Shown: positions 11,276 to 22,584 of the stretch, piece after piece
Position numbering within the stretch: the first letter of the stretch is position 1
How the letters are laid out: each line of letters starts with the position of its first letter
From: Symbiodinium kawagutii
Lineage: Eukaryota; Sar; Dinophyceae; Suessiales; Symbiodiniaceae
Assembly (NCBI GenBank): GCA_009767595.1
Contig: VSDK01006478.1
Coordinates: forward strand, 69,084 to 133,083
Direction of reading: 5' to 3'
DNA length: 64,000 nt
Notes under the pieces: generated by a model
What the model was told of the DNA's origin: nothing
Databases searched by the model: none
Seen by the model: only the letters and a program-made list of their open reading frames with translations
Made by a program: the position numbers and the translations under genes

Positions 11276-13364
11276 CTTGCCTCTTCCACTCCCCTGGCAC
11301 GCAGTCCCTCCAAGATCTGGGAGATGGCTGTCTCCTTCACTGCCCTGGTCACACGGCAAAACATGGAACGAAAATCTGGGGCTTTCACCTGCACTTTGTG
11401 AACCCAAAAATGTCATCCTTCTTCCAAATGTCATCGTGCCTGTGCTCATGCCTTTTCATTAAAGTCAAGCAACGATATCATTTGCCGTGCTGACCTTTCT
11501 ACTTGCAAGAGTAATCAGTCCTCTTTTATCCAGTCTTTCAGAGCTATGTGCAGAATCCTGGTGATATGTGCTTTGAATCCACATTTGAATCCTCCATCAC
11601 TTTGAACATTTACCAATGCTGTCGCTCACCTCTGCTAAAAATCCGATTGAATACTGTAAGTGCCCATCAACCTGACCGGCCAAACTCTGCTCCGAGATTT
11701 CATCACAAAATGGATGCTTAAGAAAAGCTTTCGACGTTTCTGATGGATGGCTTTTGCTGTCACTTCCTTCGTCTGGCGGACCACCAACACCCAAACGTCT
11801 CCCGACTCCTGGTCTGATGGTCCACCAAGAACAGGACCTGAAACGAAGCCATGCACAAGTCCTGCTTAGACTCAGACAAGTGGCTCAGACAAGTGGCTAT
11901 GGGAAAGATTGCCTCATCACAATGACTCACCTCGAAGCCTACGGGTAGCTCCTTCCTTCAGCTGTCTTCCTCGTCCCATGACACGCTGGACTTCAAGATT
12001 TTGACTTCAAGAAAATTTTATCATTTTCGTTGGACTTTCTGAAATATCGGTTCCCTATTTCAAGAGACCCACCGGAACACCAGAGACTTGCCTCGAAGTG
12101 GTTTCGCAGAAGCCTGAGCTAGGCGCTTCACCGCCGAACTGACCTCCTCACTTTTGAGTTGCAATCCACAGCAAACCCTCACCCCTGAACACCTCAACCT
12201 TGAAGCAATGTTCTGTTTGAAGAACCCCTTGGAAAATATTTCCAAATCATTCCAAATCTATGGAAAACAAACTCCCTGCAAGACAACTTAGCCTTCCAAC
12301 CTGCGTCTTGGGTGTTTGGTCTCCCGGTTGATCAACTACGGTTCCCTATCAGACCCGGAAGACTGGTCTATGGTTCACCCATGAACCTTACTCTCAAATT
12401 GCGGGGATGGCACAAAGAAGCTGTGAACCTAAGGAGAGAGGAAAACAACACCATTGTGCAGCTCTGCCCCTGAGAATTTCATCTCAACACCTTGGACCTC
12501 TGCCATCATGGCCCAGCAGCAACCAAGATATGCCCCACTCCGTTGGCTTTCGACAGGCAACCTTTGCAGAGTGGCCCACCAACGACTACGGGAGAAGCAA
12601 CCGGAAATGAAGAAATCCCTCTGGAAATAACAAATAGTAATTCAATGTAATTCATGAATAGTAGTATAAATATAAAAAGTCTATAATCTGGAAATGTTCA
12701 AAGTTGCCACTCGCATTTCACAACTTGCAGTCGCAAGCCTCATCATTTTGCGGTCGCTCTGCAGCAACCTGCGAGCTTCCAAAAAGAGGTATGAGTGACA
12801 CTTTCCCAACCTGTAGAAGGAGTTGGATGCGGGTCAACAATGGAAGATCAAGTGACACTGGGAAAACAATCCTCTTTCCAAAGAACTGAGAGTCTTGACC
12901 TGCCGCCCTTTGTGTACCTACCAAAACGGCCACAGATAATGTGCAGCGCCTTCAAGGAAGTGGCCAAGATGCAGCCCACCAGACCCAGCCATGCCTCCAA
13001 AACTTGAGTTTGAATTTGGATTGCATGGCATGACCCCCCAAGAACCTGAGAGCTTGGACAAGTGAGGTCATGCAAGGTCCTTACTCACAACGGTGAAATT
13101 TCAATGTTCTGTGCAGTCAAATTGTTTGACAAATGTACTACTACTACAACCAAGCTGGGCAGAAGTTTCCAGGCGAAAAGAAGTGCATGTAGGAGATGAT
13201 TTGCCTGGTGCGATTTTTGAGAAATTATCACGGGACTATGTGCAGCACAAACCCTTTTGAAACCTTGAAATGGATCCGATTTCAGCATTCGAGATAGGCA
13301 TTGAAAGAAACGCCGCCCAGTGGGTGCACCTTTCCACACCCCCTTCTGGCGCTCATCGGCGACC
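11276..13364 (-). CDS. Unknown protein, multi-exon gene
   Basis: Candidate exons on the minus strand are 13264-13364, 12922-13045, 12092-12184, 11672-11837 and 11276-11388. Every acceptor reads AG|G. Donors are GT at four exons and GCAAGT at 12092. Phases agree for the first to second, second to fourth, and fourth to fifth exons. The 12092 exon would need a further unseen exon to fit, so it may be spurious or flanked by missing exons. Encoded segments include SARRMLKSDPF-like basic sequence at the start (FFQCLSRMLKSDPF), then GLHLGHFLEGAAHYLWPF, and later VKAPDFRSMFCRVTRAVKET. The mixture suggests a soluble or peripheral protein. No family recognised. The gene is incomplete at both ends. Confidence 0.5.
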
Positions 13365-13653
13365 CTACATGATTTCATGGAAGTGGAGAGTTCAAAAGTC
13401 TTCTAAAATTCGCAAGGAAAAAACACACCAGTCTCGGATTATGAGGTTCATGTTTGCCATATGGCAGCTTTTGGCTTAGGATGATGACCCTTTGTACTTT
13501 GTCTTGAGTGGCCACTGGCGTTCCGAATTTGCGTTTCCATTCTGACTCTGAGATGATACGCAGCTTAGATGGTCAGATTGTGGAAGAGAAATGTTTGACA
13601 ATACTTCCATCTGAAGCCTTAGTCACAGTCAACCAGCCACTGTGTCAACATGT

Positions 13654-16049
13654 TCACGGAAAGGCTGGGCCCAACCGTGACCCAGCAATCTTGAAGCCAA
13701 AAGCAGGCGAATCGAGACAGCTCTGGGAGTTGCATCTGAAACATCCCGTGACGTAAATGATTGAGATATTGTCATTGACAATTGTGTTCATACAGTGTTG
13801 ATACCTATCATTGAAAGTTGTCCGCGCAGATTGTTGACCCTGCACCTGAAGCTGTACGTTCGATTCTTGGCTTCTTGCACCATCTCCAAAGTGCAACCAT
13901 TGCTGTCAGTGATGACATTGACATGCTTCAAAGGGTCTAAGAAACCCAACCCCTCCGGAGGCAAGCCGAACAACCCATTGACTTACACTGCACGGCATGA
14001 CCAGTTCATGTCCAAATCTACTTTGGCTAGTTGCACCACTAGGTTCAAGTCTCATACTGCATCGCTTTTACACATCTGACACCCAAGGCAAGATGCATCA
14101 AGACAAATTTGAAATGCTTTCAAGCTATTTCAGATCCTCCAACCATATCCAACTGAAGGCAAAGTTCAACCCCCTAAAGAATGGAGTCATCAGCAACCAA
14201 TCGTGATGGAACATCAGCTGCCCAGACTGCAAACCATTGGCAATGCCTTTCCCAGACCTCCGATTCAAACTTCTGGCCCCGGTGTACTAGTGGTACACAT
14301 CCACCCAATTGGTCTCCTGTCCTCATGACTCTTGGATACACATCTCATATGCATCTGTTCATTCTCTTTCCTAATCTTTGATAATCATTCTGGACGTATC
14401 CATGGCACCAACCAAGCTGTCCTGCCCACGGCGCAGGGGGGTAGACCTCAGGATCTGCCTGCTGTAACTTCTCCAAGACTAAAGATGTCATCTTGTTCAC
14501 CTCAGAGAATTCTCAGCACTTTCCTCGTGGGAAATCACAAAACAACAGTCACCGTGGCTGGTTGTAGTAGTGAACCGCCTGCTCGACATTTTTCAACTTC
14601 GCCCAGTCCATGTATTGCTTCACAATAGGCCAGGTAGTTGTACTCACATTTCCACGGGGAAACATGATAACATGACCCGGGGGCCCGGGGGTTGATTACA
14701 GCAGCCAAAGCGGGTACTGTGGTGTGTCTGTTCATAGAAATTCGCATGCTGTGATCCCCTCTCCGCAACCACCCAGGCATGTCTCCAATTTTTTGCCAAT
14801 GTGGGCGTGGTCTCCAGCCCTAGAAGAAACCCATCGGTGTCCAAACCGCCGCTGCCATCCCATGAACCAGTTGTCGCAGCAATTGCATGCTGCTAAGAGC
14901 CCCGAAACAAATGACCATGTTGGACACAATCAGGTGATTTCCCGCAGTTCAACAGTGACTCCCATTGCCAGCTTGCCAGCAACAAAGCCTTGGTGAGCCT
15001 TGGTGCATTGTGAAACTCCTTTACCCAAAATTAGCACATGGCTTCCGACCAAAACAAACCTTGCGTGGATTGCTTGGTACCCCAACTGCTTTGGCCCACA
15101 GCCAGCTGCTGAACCAGTTTTTGTTGCTTGGTACTGAGCATCCACACGGTAGGATTCCAAAAGAGCTCGCCATCACGAAGCAACATGGGCATGAGGTTTG
15201 GGATCTGGCAACGATGGGCAAGCCATCTTGCACTACTTAGATGGTAGCCTAAAAACATGTGAGAAAGCATCTCTTCACTGATTGAGATACACAACCGATG
15301 ATTTGAAACAAAGTGTCGCTTTTTGTCAAGAGAAACTCGTCTGCAAAAAACGCTTTCCTATAGCGGGCTTTCAAATAGACAGAATTTAGAAAGATACACC
15401 AAAAGCCTTTCCAAACATCACCAAAACCTCACCGTTGGACCTCTCTGGCACCTACTGAAGCATCGCCATTGTCCTCTGCAGATCTTTGAAACATCCCATT
15501 TTTGCATTAAAAAGAACTACCCCAAAGATTCCCAAAGGTCCAAGTGCAGCCCGGACCAGCTGATCGGCAAAGTGGCCCAGCAGCTGCGCAACTCGTTCAT
15601 CCTGGGCATCCACTCGCAAAGAGCCATCACGCGATTAGAAAAACCAGCACTTTGATCATGGATGATGAATTCTGTGCACCCAAAGCTGTAGCTGCACCCA
15701 GCCAGTCATCCGCTTGCAAACAGCCACAGTTCAAGCAATCGTCACCCTTGAACCCTGAATGGCCGCTGCAAGTCCTTCCAGAACTGGAGAACTGACTGAA
15801 GTGTCTGAGCGTTTTGAGATGTAAACAGCCTCACCATATGCCTTGGTGCGTGTCAGTGCTCAGGCAGGTAAATGCATCGCAGCAAAGGGCCAAGTGTGGT
15901 CGGTCACTTGGGGCAGAGTCTGCCTTTTCCAGAAAAGGTCCAGCCCTTCTGCGTGTGTGCTGTGTGTGACTCTGCAGCTGCAATTCACAACAGAAGCAAT
16001 GAGGACTGCTATGAATGGTTTTGATCATGACCATCTCCGTCACAGGCAC

Positions 16050-16099
<50 letters not shown>

Positions 16100-17089
16100 A
16101 TATGATTACCTGAGGACCGTGCCGGACCAACAAAGGCCTTAAAGGCTGCCGGTGTGGCTCAAACACAATCGAGACTGGAGTTCGATGATAGTGATCCTTC
16201 CATCCGAATGCAATTTTCCTCTCCTGATTATGAGGACCCAAAGTGGTCTACCGAAGGACCCACCATTTGGGCCATGCAAAACTACGCAGCAAGAAAGTTG
16301 TAGGTACGTATTGTTGCTCATACTGGCACTGATACATATGCATGTGGCACGACTAAATTGGAAGAACTCGCAAGCTGCATGTCAGCGCTCAAACATAGCA
16401 TTGGAACCCTCAAAATACCAACCTCTGCAAGTGTGATTGAATCTATGAAGTCTCACAGGAGACGTGGGAGGTGATTATACTTTGAGGCAGAATTCCAAAC
16501 AAAGAGTAGAACAAACACGTCTAGAGATATTCCCAACAAAGGAGATTGGATGAGAATATATTTGTTCTTTGCCGCTTTGGAAGACACTCATGACATGACC
16601 AAACTTGGTGAGTATTTCATCTACTGATGTTCTAGTACAGGCAAGTGTTGTAGATAACAAAGCTCAAAAAGATTGCTGAAGCTGTATCACGTCTCAAGAA
16701 CAGGCCTGTTCAGGTCTGAAGTCACCCGCCACTGGCACCATTTGTGAAGGATCTCCCAGGACCCGTGCATACACCCCTGCAGGTCTTCAGGTTGCATCAC
16801 CTGCAGTTTCACAGCAGGTCAGCCCCCAGCATGTGACACCATGTGATGGACAGACGTCTCCATAGCAACAGCAATTTTTGTGACTCAAAAAGACGAACAT
16901 TGGAGGTGTGCAGAATGCATGAGACAGTGCAAACCCACCAAAGCCCTATGATTACGGTTCATGAGTCAGTTTGCATACTCTGCGACCACGTCAGATCCGC
17001 CTTCATGATTTCGCCAAGCTCTGCAATCAGCAGGACTTCTTTCGGAGTATTGGACCTGACCCAGCTCCGAGCTTGATCCCATGTCGCCA
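13654..17089 (-). CDS. Unknown protein, large multi-exon gene
   Basis: Proposed exons are 16979-17089, 16573-16623, 16336-16424, 16110-16223, 15842-15977, 15746-15783, then looser ones at 15521-15612, 15060-15248, 14553-14642 and 14426-14491, and a last pair 13846-13981 and 13654-13735 ending in TGA. The first six are phase-compatible in order, as is the last pair; links between the blocks are not. Only some acceptors follow AG|G, so boundaries may shift. Encoded pieces include SNTPKEVLLIAELGEIMKAD, DEILTKFGHVMSVFQ, FGWKDHYHRTPVSIVFEPH and LDPLKHVNVITDSNGCTLEM. An ATC microsatellite begins a few bases inside the intron after 16110. No domain recognised. It may be more than one gene. Confidence 0.45.
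16049..16099 (+). repeat. (ATC)n microsatellite
   Basis: Uninterrupted ATC triplets of about 50 bp, lying within a proposed intron of the minus-strand gene. It makes poly-His or poly-Met frames. Confidence 0.9.
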
Positions 17090-17840
17090 CTGAAGTCTGA
17101 GGCTTGGACTCATGGGACTGCGGCAAGTAGTTACATACAGCCTCGCAAAACAAGAGAGAGTAGTGAATGTCCATTGCCACGGGCTTTTCGGAGATCAAGT
17201 GGCTGGAGCACTTTTCCGGGCAACTTTTTTGGGCCAAAACTGGGACCAGTTTTTAAGCAGGTCATGAATGCCCTACAAGTTCATTGCAATGCTCCCCAAC
17301 TTCCCTGAAATGTGTAAACATTAAAAAAAACCTGCTTGGAATTGATTCTGGGCGAGAAAGTTTGTTCCCTCAACATCCGACCTCCATGGATTTGCAGCTT
17401 AGTCGAGGTTCCTTCTCCAAAATCAGCAGCCTCAGTTGATGCCATGCAGCCCTCGAAGTGCCCATCCACTTCAAATGAAACATTTTTTGGCGAAGAATTC
17501 TGAAGAATGTGAAGAAATCCGAAACCAAAAAAGAAACATTGCATATTTGATCTCTTCGCACGTGCGGAAATAGACAGGCGGAGGTTACCTAGGCAAGCTG
17601 TTGACGGTGTTGGCACCCCTGATTTGCGAGCAGCACTTTGCAGCTCGACATGAGCTGCACTCAGCAGCCGCGGTGACTTGACCACAGACCAGCGAGCACA
17701 TGGCTGAGTAGCGTTGCGTCGCAGAATGCGACTTCAGAGCCCAACCCATCCGACCAGTCAGAGAACTGGACAGGAGAAAGCCTGTCACCAAAGAAACAGA
17801 GAGGTACCAGGCTCGTCACAGAGAGGTACCTTTTCGCTAG

Positions 17841-18471
17841 CCAACCCCCGTCAACCGCGCCCCAGCTCTCGCTCTTGCCGATGCTATCCAGGAGGCGATT
17901 GCACAAGAGCTGAAGGTGTACCCGGTGCGCCCATGCACAAAGCAACATGCACAAAGCGCTGTGGATGCTGGTCATGCGACAGGTATTTGAGTGTTCATGT
18001 GTTCATCAGATCAAATGGATGGGTTTCATCACCCAAAATGGGAAGACCATAACTTGACTTGGTCAAGAATGGGTAAACATCAACTCCCACTGTGTTCCTT
18101 TGACCAAACTGAGTACAGTAATTGCAAAAAGTCTTGTCATTTCCTGGTCGGCGAAGAGGGACCTTTATCATCAACCCTCGTCCAACGTGAACCGTAAGGG
18201 TAGCTGAACTGACATCTTAGAACCATTTATAACCCCGGCCCTATGATGTATATATATATATATTTATATACAATATATATATATATATGTATATTGTATG
18301 TATCCATGGTCTTGTCATGTCTTGTTGATCCTTTTCGGGCGCCGCTGCACTGCTCAATCTGAGACCCCAACATGCAGTGCACCAGCTCCTGTTGGAGCCA
18401 TTGGAGTCGTTGACTCCGAAGTTCCAGTGGTGGTTTCTCAAGCCATAGGAGCCCCAGTTATCATCCAAGCT
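17841..18471 (+). CDS. Unknown protein, plus-strand exons
   Basis: Two plus-strand segments look coding. 17841-17982 encodes ALALADAIQEAIAQELKVYP and ends at a GTATTT donor. The second, ending at 18471 before a strong GTAAGT donor, encodes VVDSEVPVVVSQAIGAPVII. Both show purine-first, pyrimidine-last codons in this frame. Their phases do not join directly, so an exon is missing or the gene is broken. Opposite-strand frames are also open (a 104-codon minus ORF covers 17661-17975), so the strand is not certain. A frame just upstream (17720-17812) encodes SEPNPSDQSENWTGESLSP and may be another exon. No family recognised. Confidence 0.35.
18249..18300. repeat. TA-rich palindromic tract
   Basis: Alternating TA with an inverted repeat around ATACAATATA and its complement; foldback-prone. 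Confidence 0.7.
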
Positions 18472-21348
18472 GTAAGTCCCGTTAGTCATTTATAGCTTTC
18501 AACAGACCATTTTGGGAATCCCCTATTTTGAGAAACAACTGTTTGTAGTAATAAGCCAGCTATTTTGAGGCTACCCCTATTTTGAGAAACCCCCAAGTAG
18601 GAATTCCACTTATCATTCTGATCATCTCTGCCCAAAAAAGGCAACAGGTTACTTGACCTCATTCAAAAACAAAACCCCTTGGAAATCTGCCATTGTTTCA
18701 TTGCCAGGTTGCATCACTTTTGTTAGGACGAACTTGTGATGATACACCTGACATAGCCTGGACTGCCCCGCGCAATATGACTGCTAATTAATGGAGGTTG
18801 CTGACAAAATCACACAAAATGATCGTTCAAAAGGTATATGGGGAAATTTCCCATATATTGTAGTCAGCTTCTCGAATACCCCAACTTAGGGTGAAGGATG
18901 GATTATTTAGGGTGAAGGGATTGATTCATTTTGCGCTTTCAGTTTGTCAGGCCGCAAGGCACAACCATCTTGCTGCGTAGTGCAGGCCCAAGAGAGAGGC
19001 GATTGCTCTGTATAGCTTGAAGCTTTCATTTTGCTGTCCATCGATGACGTGGCTGCCCCAACAGCAGTCTTGGGGTTGCTCTTGCTGTACTCATTGGATA
19101 AACATATTCAAAGCCACACGAAAAACTCACCTTGGCAAATAAACCAAACCCCATACAGTTAGTTTATAAAGCTACAAATACGGTAGAAACACCAACAACA
19201 TTTTCGAGAAGCAGAGAGCAATTCTTTCAACTTCCAATTGAGATCCTGTGGCCCATCCCCCGGTTGCACTAACTCCCATCCTCCCATCCTCTGTCCTTGT
19301 GGTACATTGAGATCAACGGGGTCTGTCGATCCCACAAAAGCCAATCATTGGGCTTATGCCTGGAAGGATGCAAAGTGTGTCTATCTGACATGGATAACCA
19401 CCCAGCTGAGCTCGCCATCGTTGTCAATGAAGGAACTGGGCCATTACACAGATTTAAAAAGACAAAAGCTGACAATGAAATTTGGAGAGTGGGCAATGTT
19501 CATTCTTTCCAGGTGCAGCAAGGGTCCCTTTGCCAAGTCCAGTTTTTTCCTTCTGATCAGACCAATCAAATTTTTTCCGAAATCCCAGACACTAGCCCAG
19601 ACGTGTCCTCCAAAGTACAAAGTGACTAGCCATGTGGAACACATGTCATCACTAGACCAATTAAAGGGTTTTTCTTCGACTGTTCCGATTTTGAACTCAG
19701 CCCTCCCATTCTGATCGCCGATAAGCTTCCCACAGTGGCAGGAGTGTTTCCAGCAGCAGCCTCCTTTGAGCCTGCGGGAACAACCCGTACACCACAGGGA
19801 GGTTCCAAGAAGAACGGAAACCGGACCGAATGCCGCAGATAAGTCCATTAAGTCTGGTCTCCAAGAAAAACTGGCTTGCAACACACCACAAAATTCAGTG
19901 TTACCCCGCATATTCTGGATCTTGGAGCAAGTCTTGTATCAATCTAGGGCATTCTGATGATTAACTATGGCTGATGATTAAATATCTAGGGCATGTTCCA
20001 TTCACCACTTGGAATCATCAAGTGCTTGGCAGCCACTGCGGCCTCTCCCAAGGGCACTTGGAAGCCTCTGATGATTGGCCCCAAGACCTCCAGGTCGAGA
20101 GATTTGAAGCAAAAGGGAGGGATGCAAATGGTGCTTTCTCAGCGGTACCCTAAAAATGTTTGGTTTATTATGGTTTATTCTCAAAATAACCATTATTGGA
20201 TGATTTTGGGGGACCCCTATTGTAAGAAACCACCTAATGGAGTTTTGAACTTTTGAACTACCTGTAAATGCCAGCACTGCTCCTCACATTCTCAGGAACT
20301 TTGTGAACTGTTTCACTAGACCAGGGACCTTATAAACTGCTTCACCAAACCAGAAGGCTCCGTCAGAGACGACAGTCTGTCATAGTCTGTTTGTCTCGGC
20401 TGTCTGCTAGGGGTCACGCTGGGGTCTCGTGAATGTCATCAGCTGAATCCACCAATAGTTTACTGGTCTACAGGTCTCTCGTCAAAAAAGAAAGAGAGCT
20501 GCGTGAGAAAGAAAATGAAGAAAAGAGAAAAAGAAAGATAGAAAGATAGAGAGAAAGGGAGATGGAAAGAGGGGGGCAAAGATAAGAAAGTAGAAGATAT
20601 GCATTGGACAGTAGGAGAAATAGATAGGAAAGAAGAAGAAGAAGAAGAAGAAGATAGTTTGGAACTCAGTTTGGGAGAGTTTGGAGATGTTTTTTCGTGG
20701 GGAGTTTTTGAGTTTCAGAAGCTAAGTTTGGGTCGCGTTTGCGCCTGCAAGAGCGGAGCCAAGGGTGCGGACTTGTGCACGAAGCGCCCAGCACTCTTCA
20801 AAGGCCTGGCGGCGACAGCTCTTGGGAAAGTTGGGCCTAAGCACTAAAGAAATTATGGACCCAAGTTCTCAAGTTTCTACAAGTTCTACTCTCCAAACTG
20901 TTCTCACATATGAATCAAGTCACTATAAGTCACTATAAGTCACGTATATCATTACTTATCATTACTATCCCCAATAGTCATCTTTGTTTTCTTGTTACAA
21001 GGGCCCTACAAACGTGTTTTGTTCTGCTTGAACAATTTTGCAACACACCCTTTCGAGATTAGGTCCATCTCACGGAATCTGTGTTCAAGAAAGGGAACGT
21101 CTTCTGTCTTGTTTTTCAGTACTGAAATTGACCAAATCTCGAGCTAAAAAGTAGATCCAAGAAATTTGAAGGACTACTTGCACGACTCTGTCAAAGCCTG
21201 CCAATGATCCCACGAAGTTCTGTTCTCCTGTCACTTCCAAAAGTGCTGTCATCATTTCCATCACGCCGGTCCCTTTTCAGCATCGATCTTTCGTTATTTG
21301 TTCAATAGATTTTGGTCTTTTCATTTTGCAGCAGCTCAATTCCGGTCA
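18472..21348. other. Intergenic with overlapping open frames, no assigned gene
   Basis: At 19240-19910 three long overlapping frames (110-158 codons) are open on both strands. None has decisive splice support. The phrase CCCCTATTTTGAGAAAC appears at 18521 and 18575, with a related copy near 20215. A polypurine tract lies at 20497-20655. Confidence 0.35.
20497..20655 (+). repeat. Polypurine (GA-rich) tract ending in GAA repeats
   Basis: About 160 bp of almost only A and G on the plus strand, ending in a run of GAAGAA units. It is typical of triplex-prone low-complexity DNA. Confidence 0.8.
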
Positions 21349-21744
21349 TCAAATTGCATTCGCGAGTGGCAAGTGTTGATCCGAAAGAACTCCTCTTCGA
21401 AATCCCTGGAAACTTTGCCAAAGGGGAAGTCCCCAATGGGCCCAAACTTGGCCACGAAAACAAAGCCTTGAAGGGGACAGGACGGCCATGAACGGCCCAG
21501 AGTTCCCACTTCGCTGAGTCCTTCGGGGGAACTTCTCATACAGCCACAGCAGGATGTCTCTCAGGAAAGGCCACTCAGCCTACGGGCAGAAGCTTGTGCT
21601 CTGAAACAGATGCAGGCAAGTCATGGCAAGTCTCCAACATTTGGGGCCCAAAAATCCAGGAAAACCGGTCCACTTTAGCATCTCAGTGAGGAAGCGGATG
21701 TCGGTAAGAATATGTTTGAAATCCCCGCCAATGATGGCAAAACC
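21349..21744 (-). CDS. Unknown protein, two exons near the 3' end of a gene
   Basis: An exon starting at 21744 after ACAG|G encodes GFAIIGGDFKHILTDIRFL. A second starting at 21579 after GTAG|G is open for 76 codons to a TGA at 21349 and encodes AEWPFLRDILLWLYEKFPRR, then a Trp-rich stretch ending at QSF. Both acceptors follow AG|G. The exact 3' end of the first exon (between about 21640 and 21700) is not settled. The IIGGDF string recalls the GDFN motif of the endonuclease/exonuclease/phosphatase family, where N is usual. Here it is K, so that assignment is only a guess. Confidence 0.45.
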
Positions 21745-22379
21745 CTGTGAACGTCTTTTGGTTTCGAGTCGACAAATTTTGAAAAATCCGCACAGTTGAA
21801 AAAAACGAAAACTGGAAGCTTCATATGTTGGAACTAAAGTCTTGACTCAAAGCAATCGCTATGAGATTGGTATACCCCACTGGCGGAAGTCAGTGCCGAC
21901 ATGTCCCATTTGTTGTAGAGAAGTAAAGTTGAAATAGCATTACAGAGACACCGTCACCCAGTGCATGATGGAAATGTGCTGTGGAACTTAGATCATGTTC
22001 CCCGCTGCCTGCTGGGCACTTCCATCAAGTCGCGAACAGAGACTCCAGATGAGCTCGCCCAACTTAGTTTCCGCAGAGGAGTGGAAACAAAACATGCAGT
22101 TGCTGAGATGCAATGCAGGTGTGGAGTCATGACTAAACACCAAATGTAGCGAAACATGGCCAAAATCTGCCCTGTCAACTTGACACCTGGACATCCTTGG
22201 TGTAGCAGTGGATGAGTTGCACAACAGACCAATGAGAGGAGCCCTTGCCGCGAGAAGAGATCGTCACAGGATGCCATGCTAAGCTTATGTGGCCACTGGG
22301 ACGTGTTGCGGCCTATGAAAAGTCACCAATAGCTTTCCGTGCTAAGAATTTGATCTTTCGGAGAACTTAAAACAAAACA

Positions 22380-22584
22380 TCATTGCAGTGATTTTTGGAT
22401 TTTTGCGCATCTCCAGGTTTTCTGCCTGCTTTGATCCACATGTTGCTGACCAGCATAGGGTCCCAGCATGATCCTCCGCTTCTGCCACGTCAAATTCGGG
22501 TGCTCGAACCATGGCCCTGAACACGTGCCGTTTGCACATGGATGGTAGAAAAGGTATGTCCAGAAATGGGTACCGCCAACCCCC
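22380..22584 (-). CDS. Unknown protein, exon
   Basis: This exon follows CTGTAG|GGGG, has one leading base, then 67 codons to a TGA. It encodes GGTHFWTYLFYHPCANGTC, then GPWFEHPNLTWQKRRIMLGP. The first part is aromatic with paired cysteines; the second is basic. It lies upstream of the 21.3-21.7 kb exons on the same strand and may belong to the same gene, with an alternative end. Another minus-strand frame at 22599-22823 may be an upstream exon. No family recognised. Confidence 0.4.

Noticed and set aside
19238..19911. Three overlapping ORFs of 110-158 codons on both strands
   Set aside because: None has a clear acceptor and donor; strand and frame cannot be decided from sequence alone.
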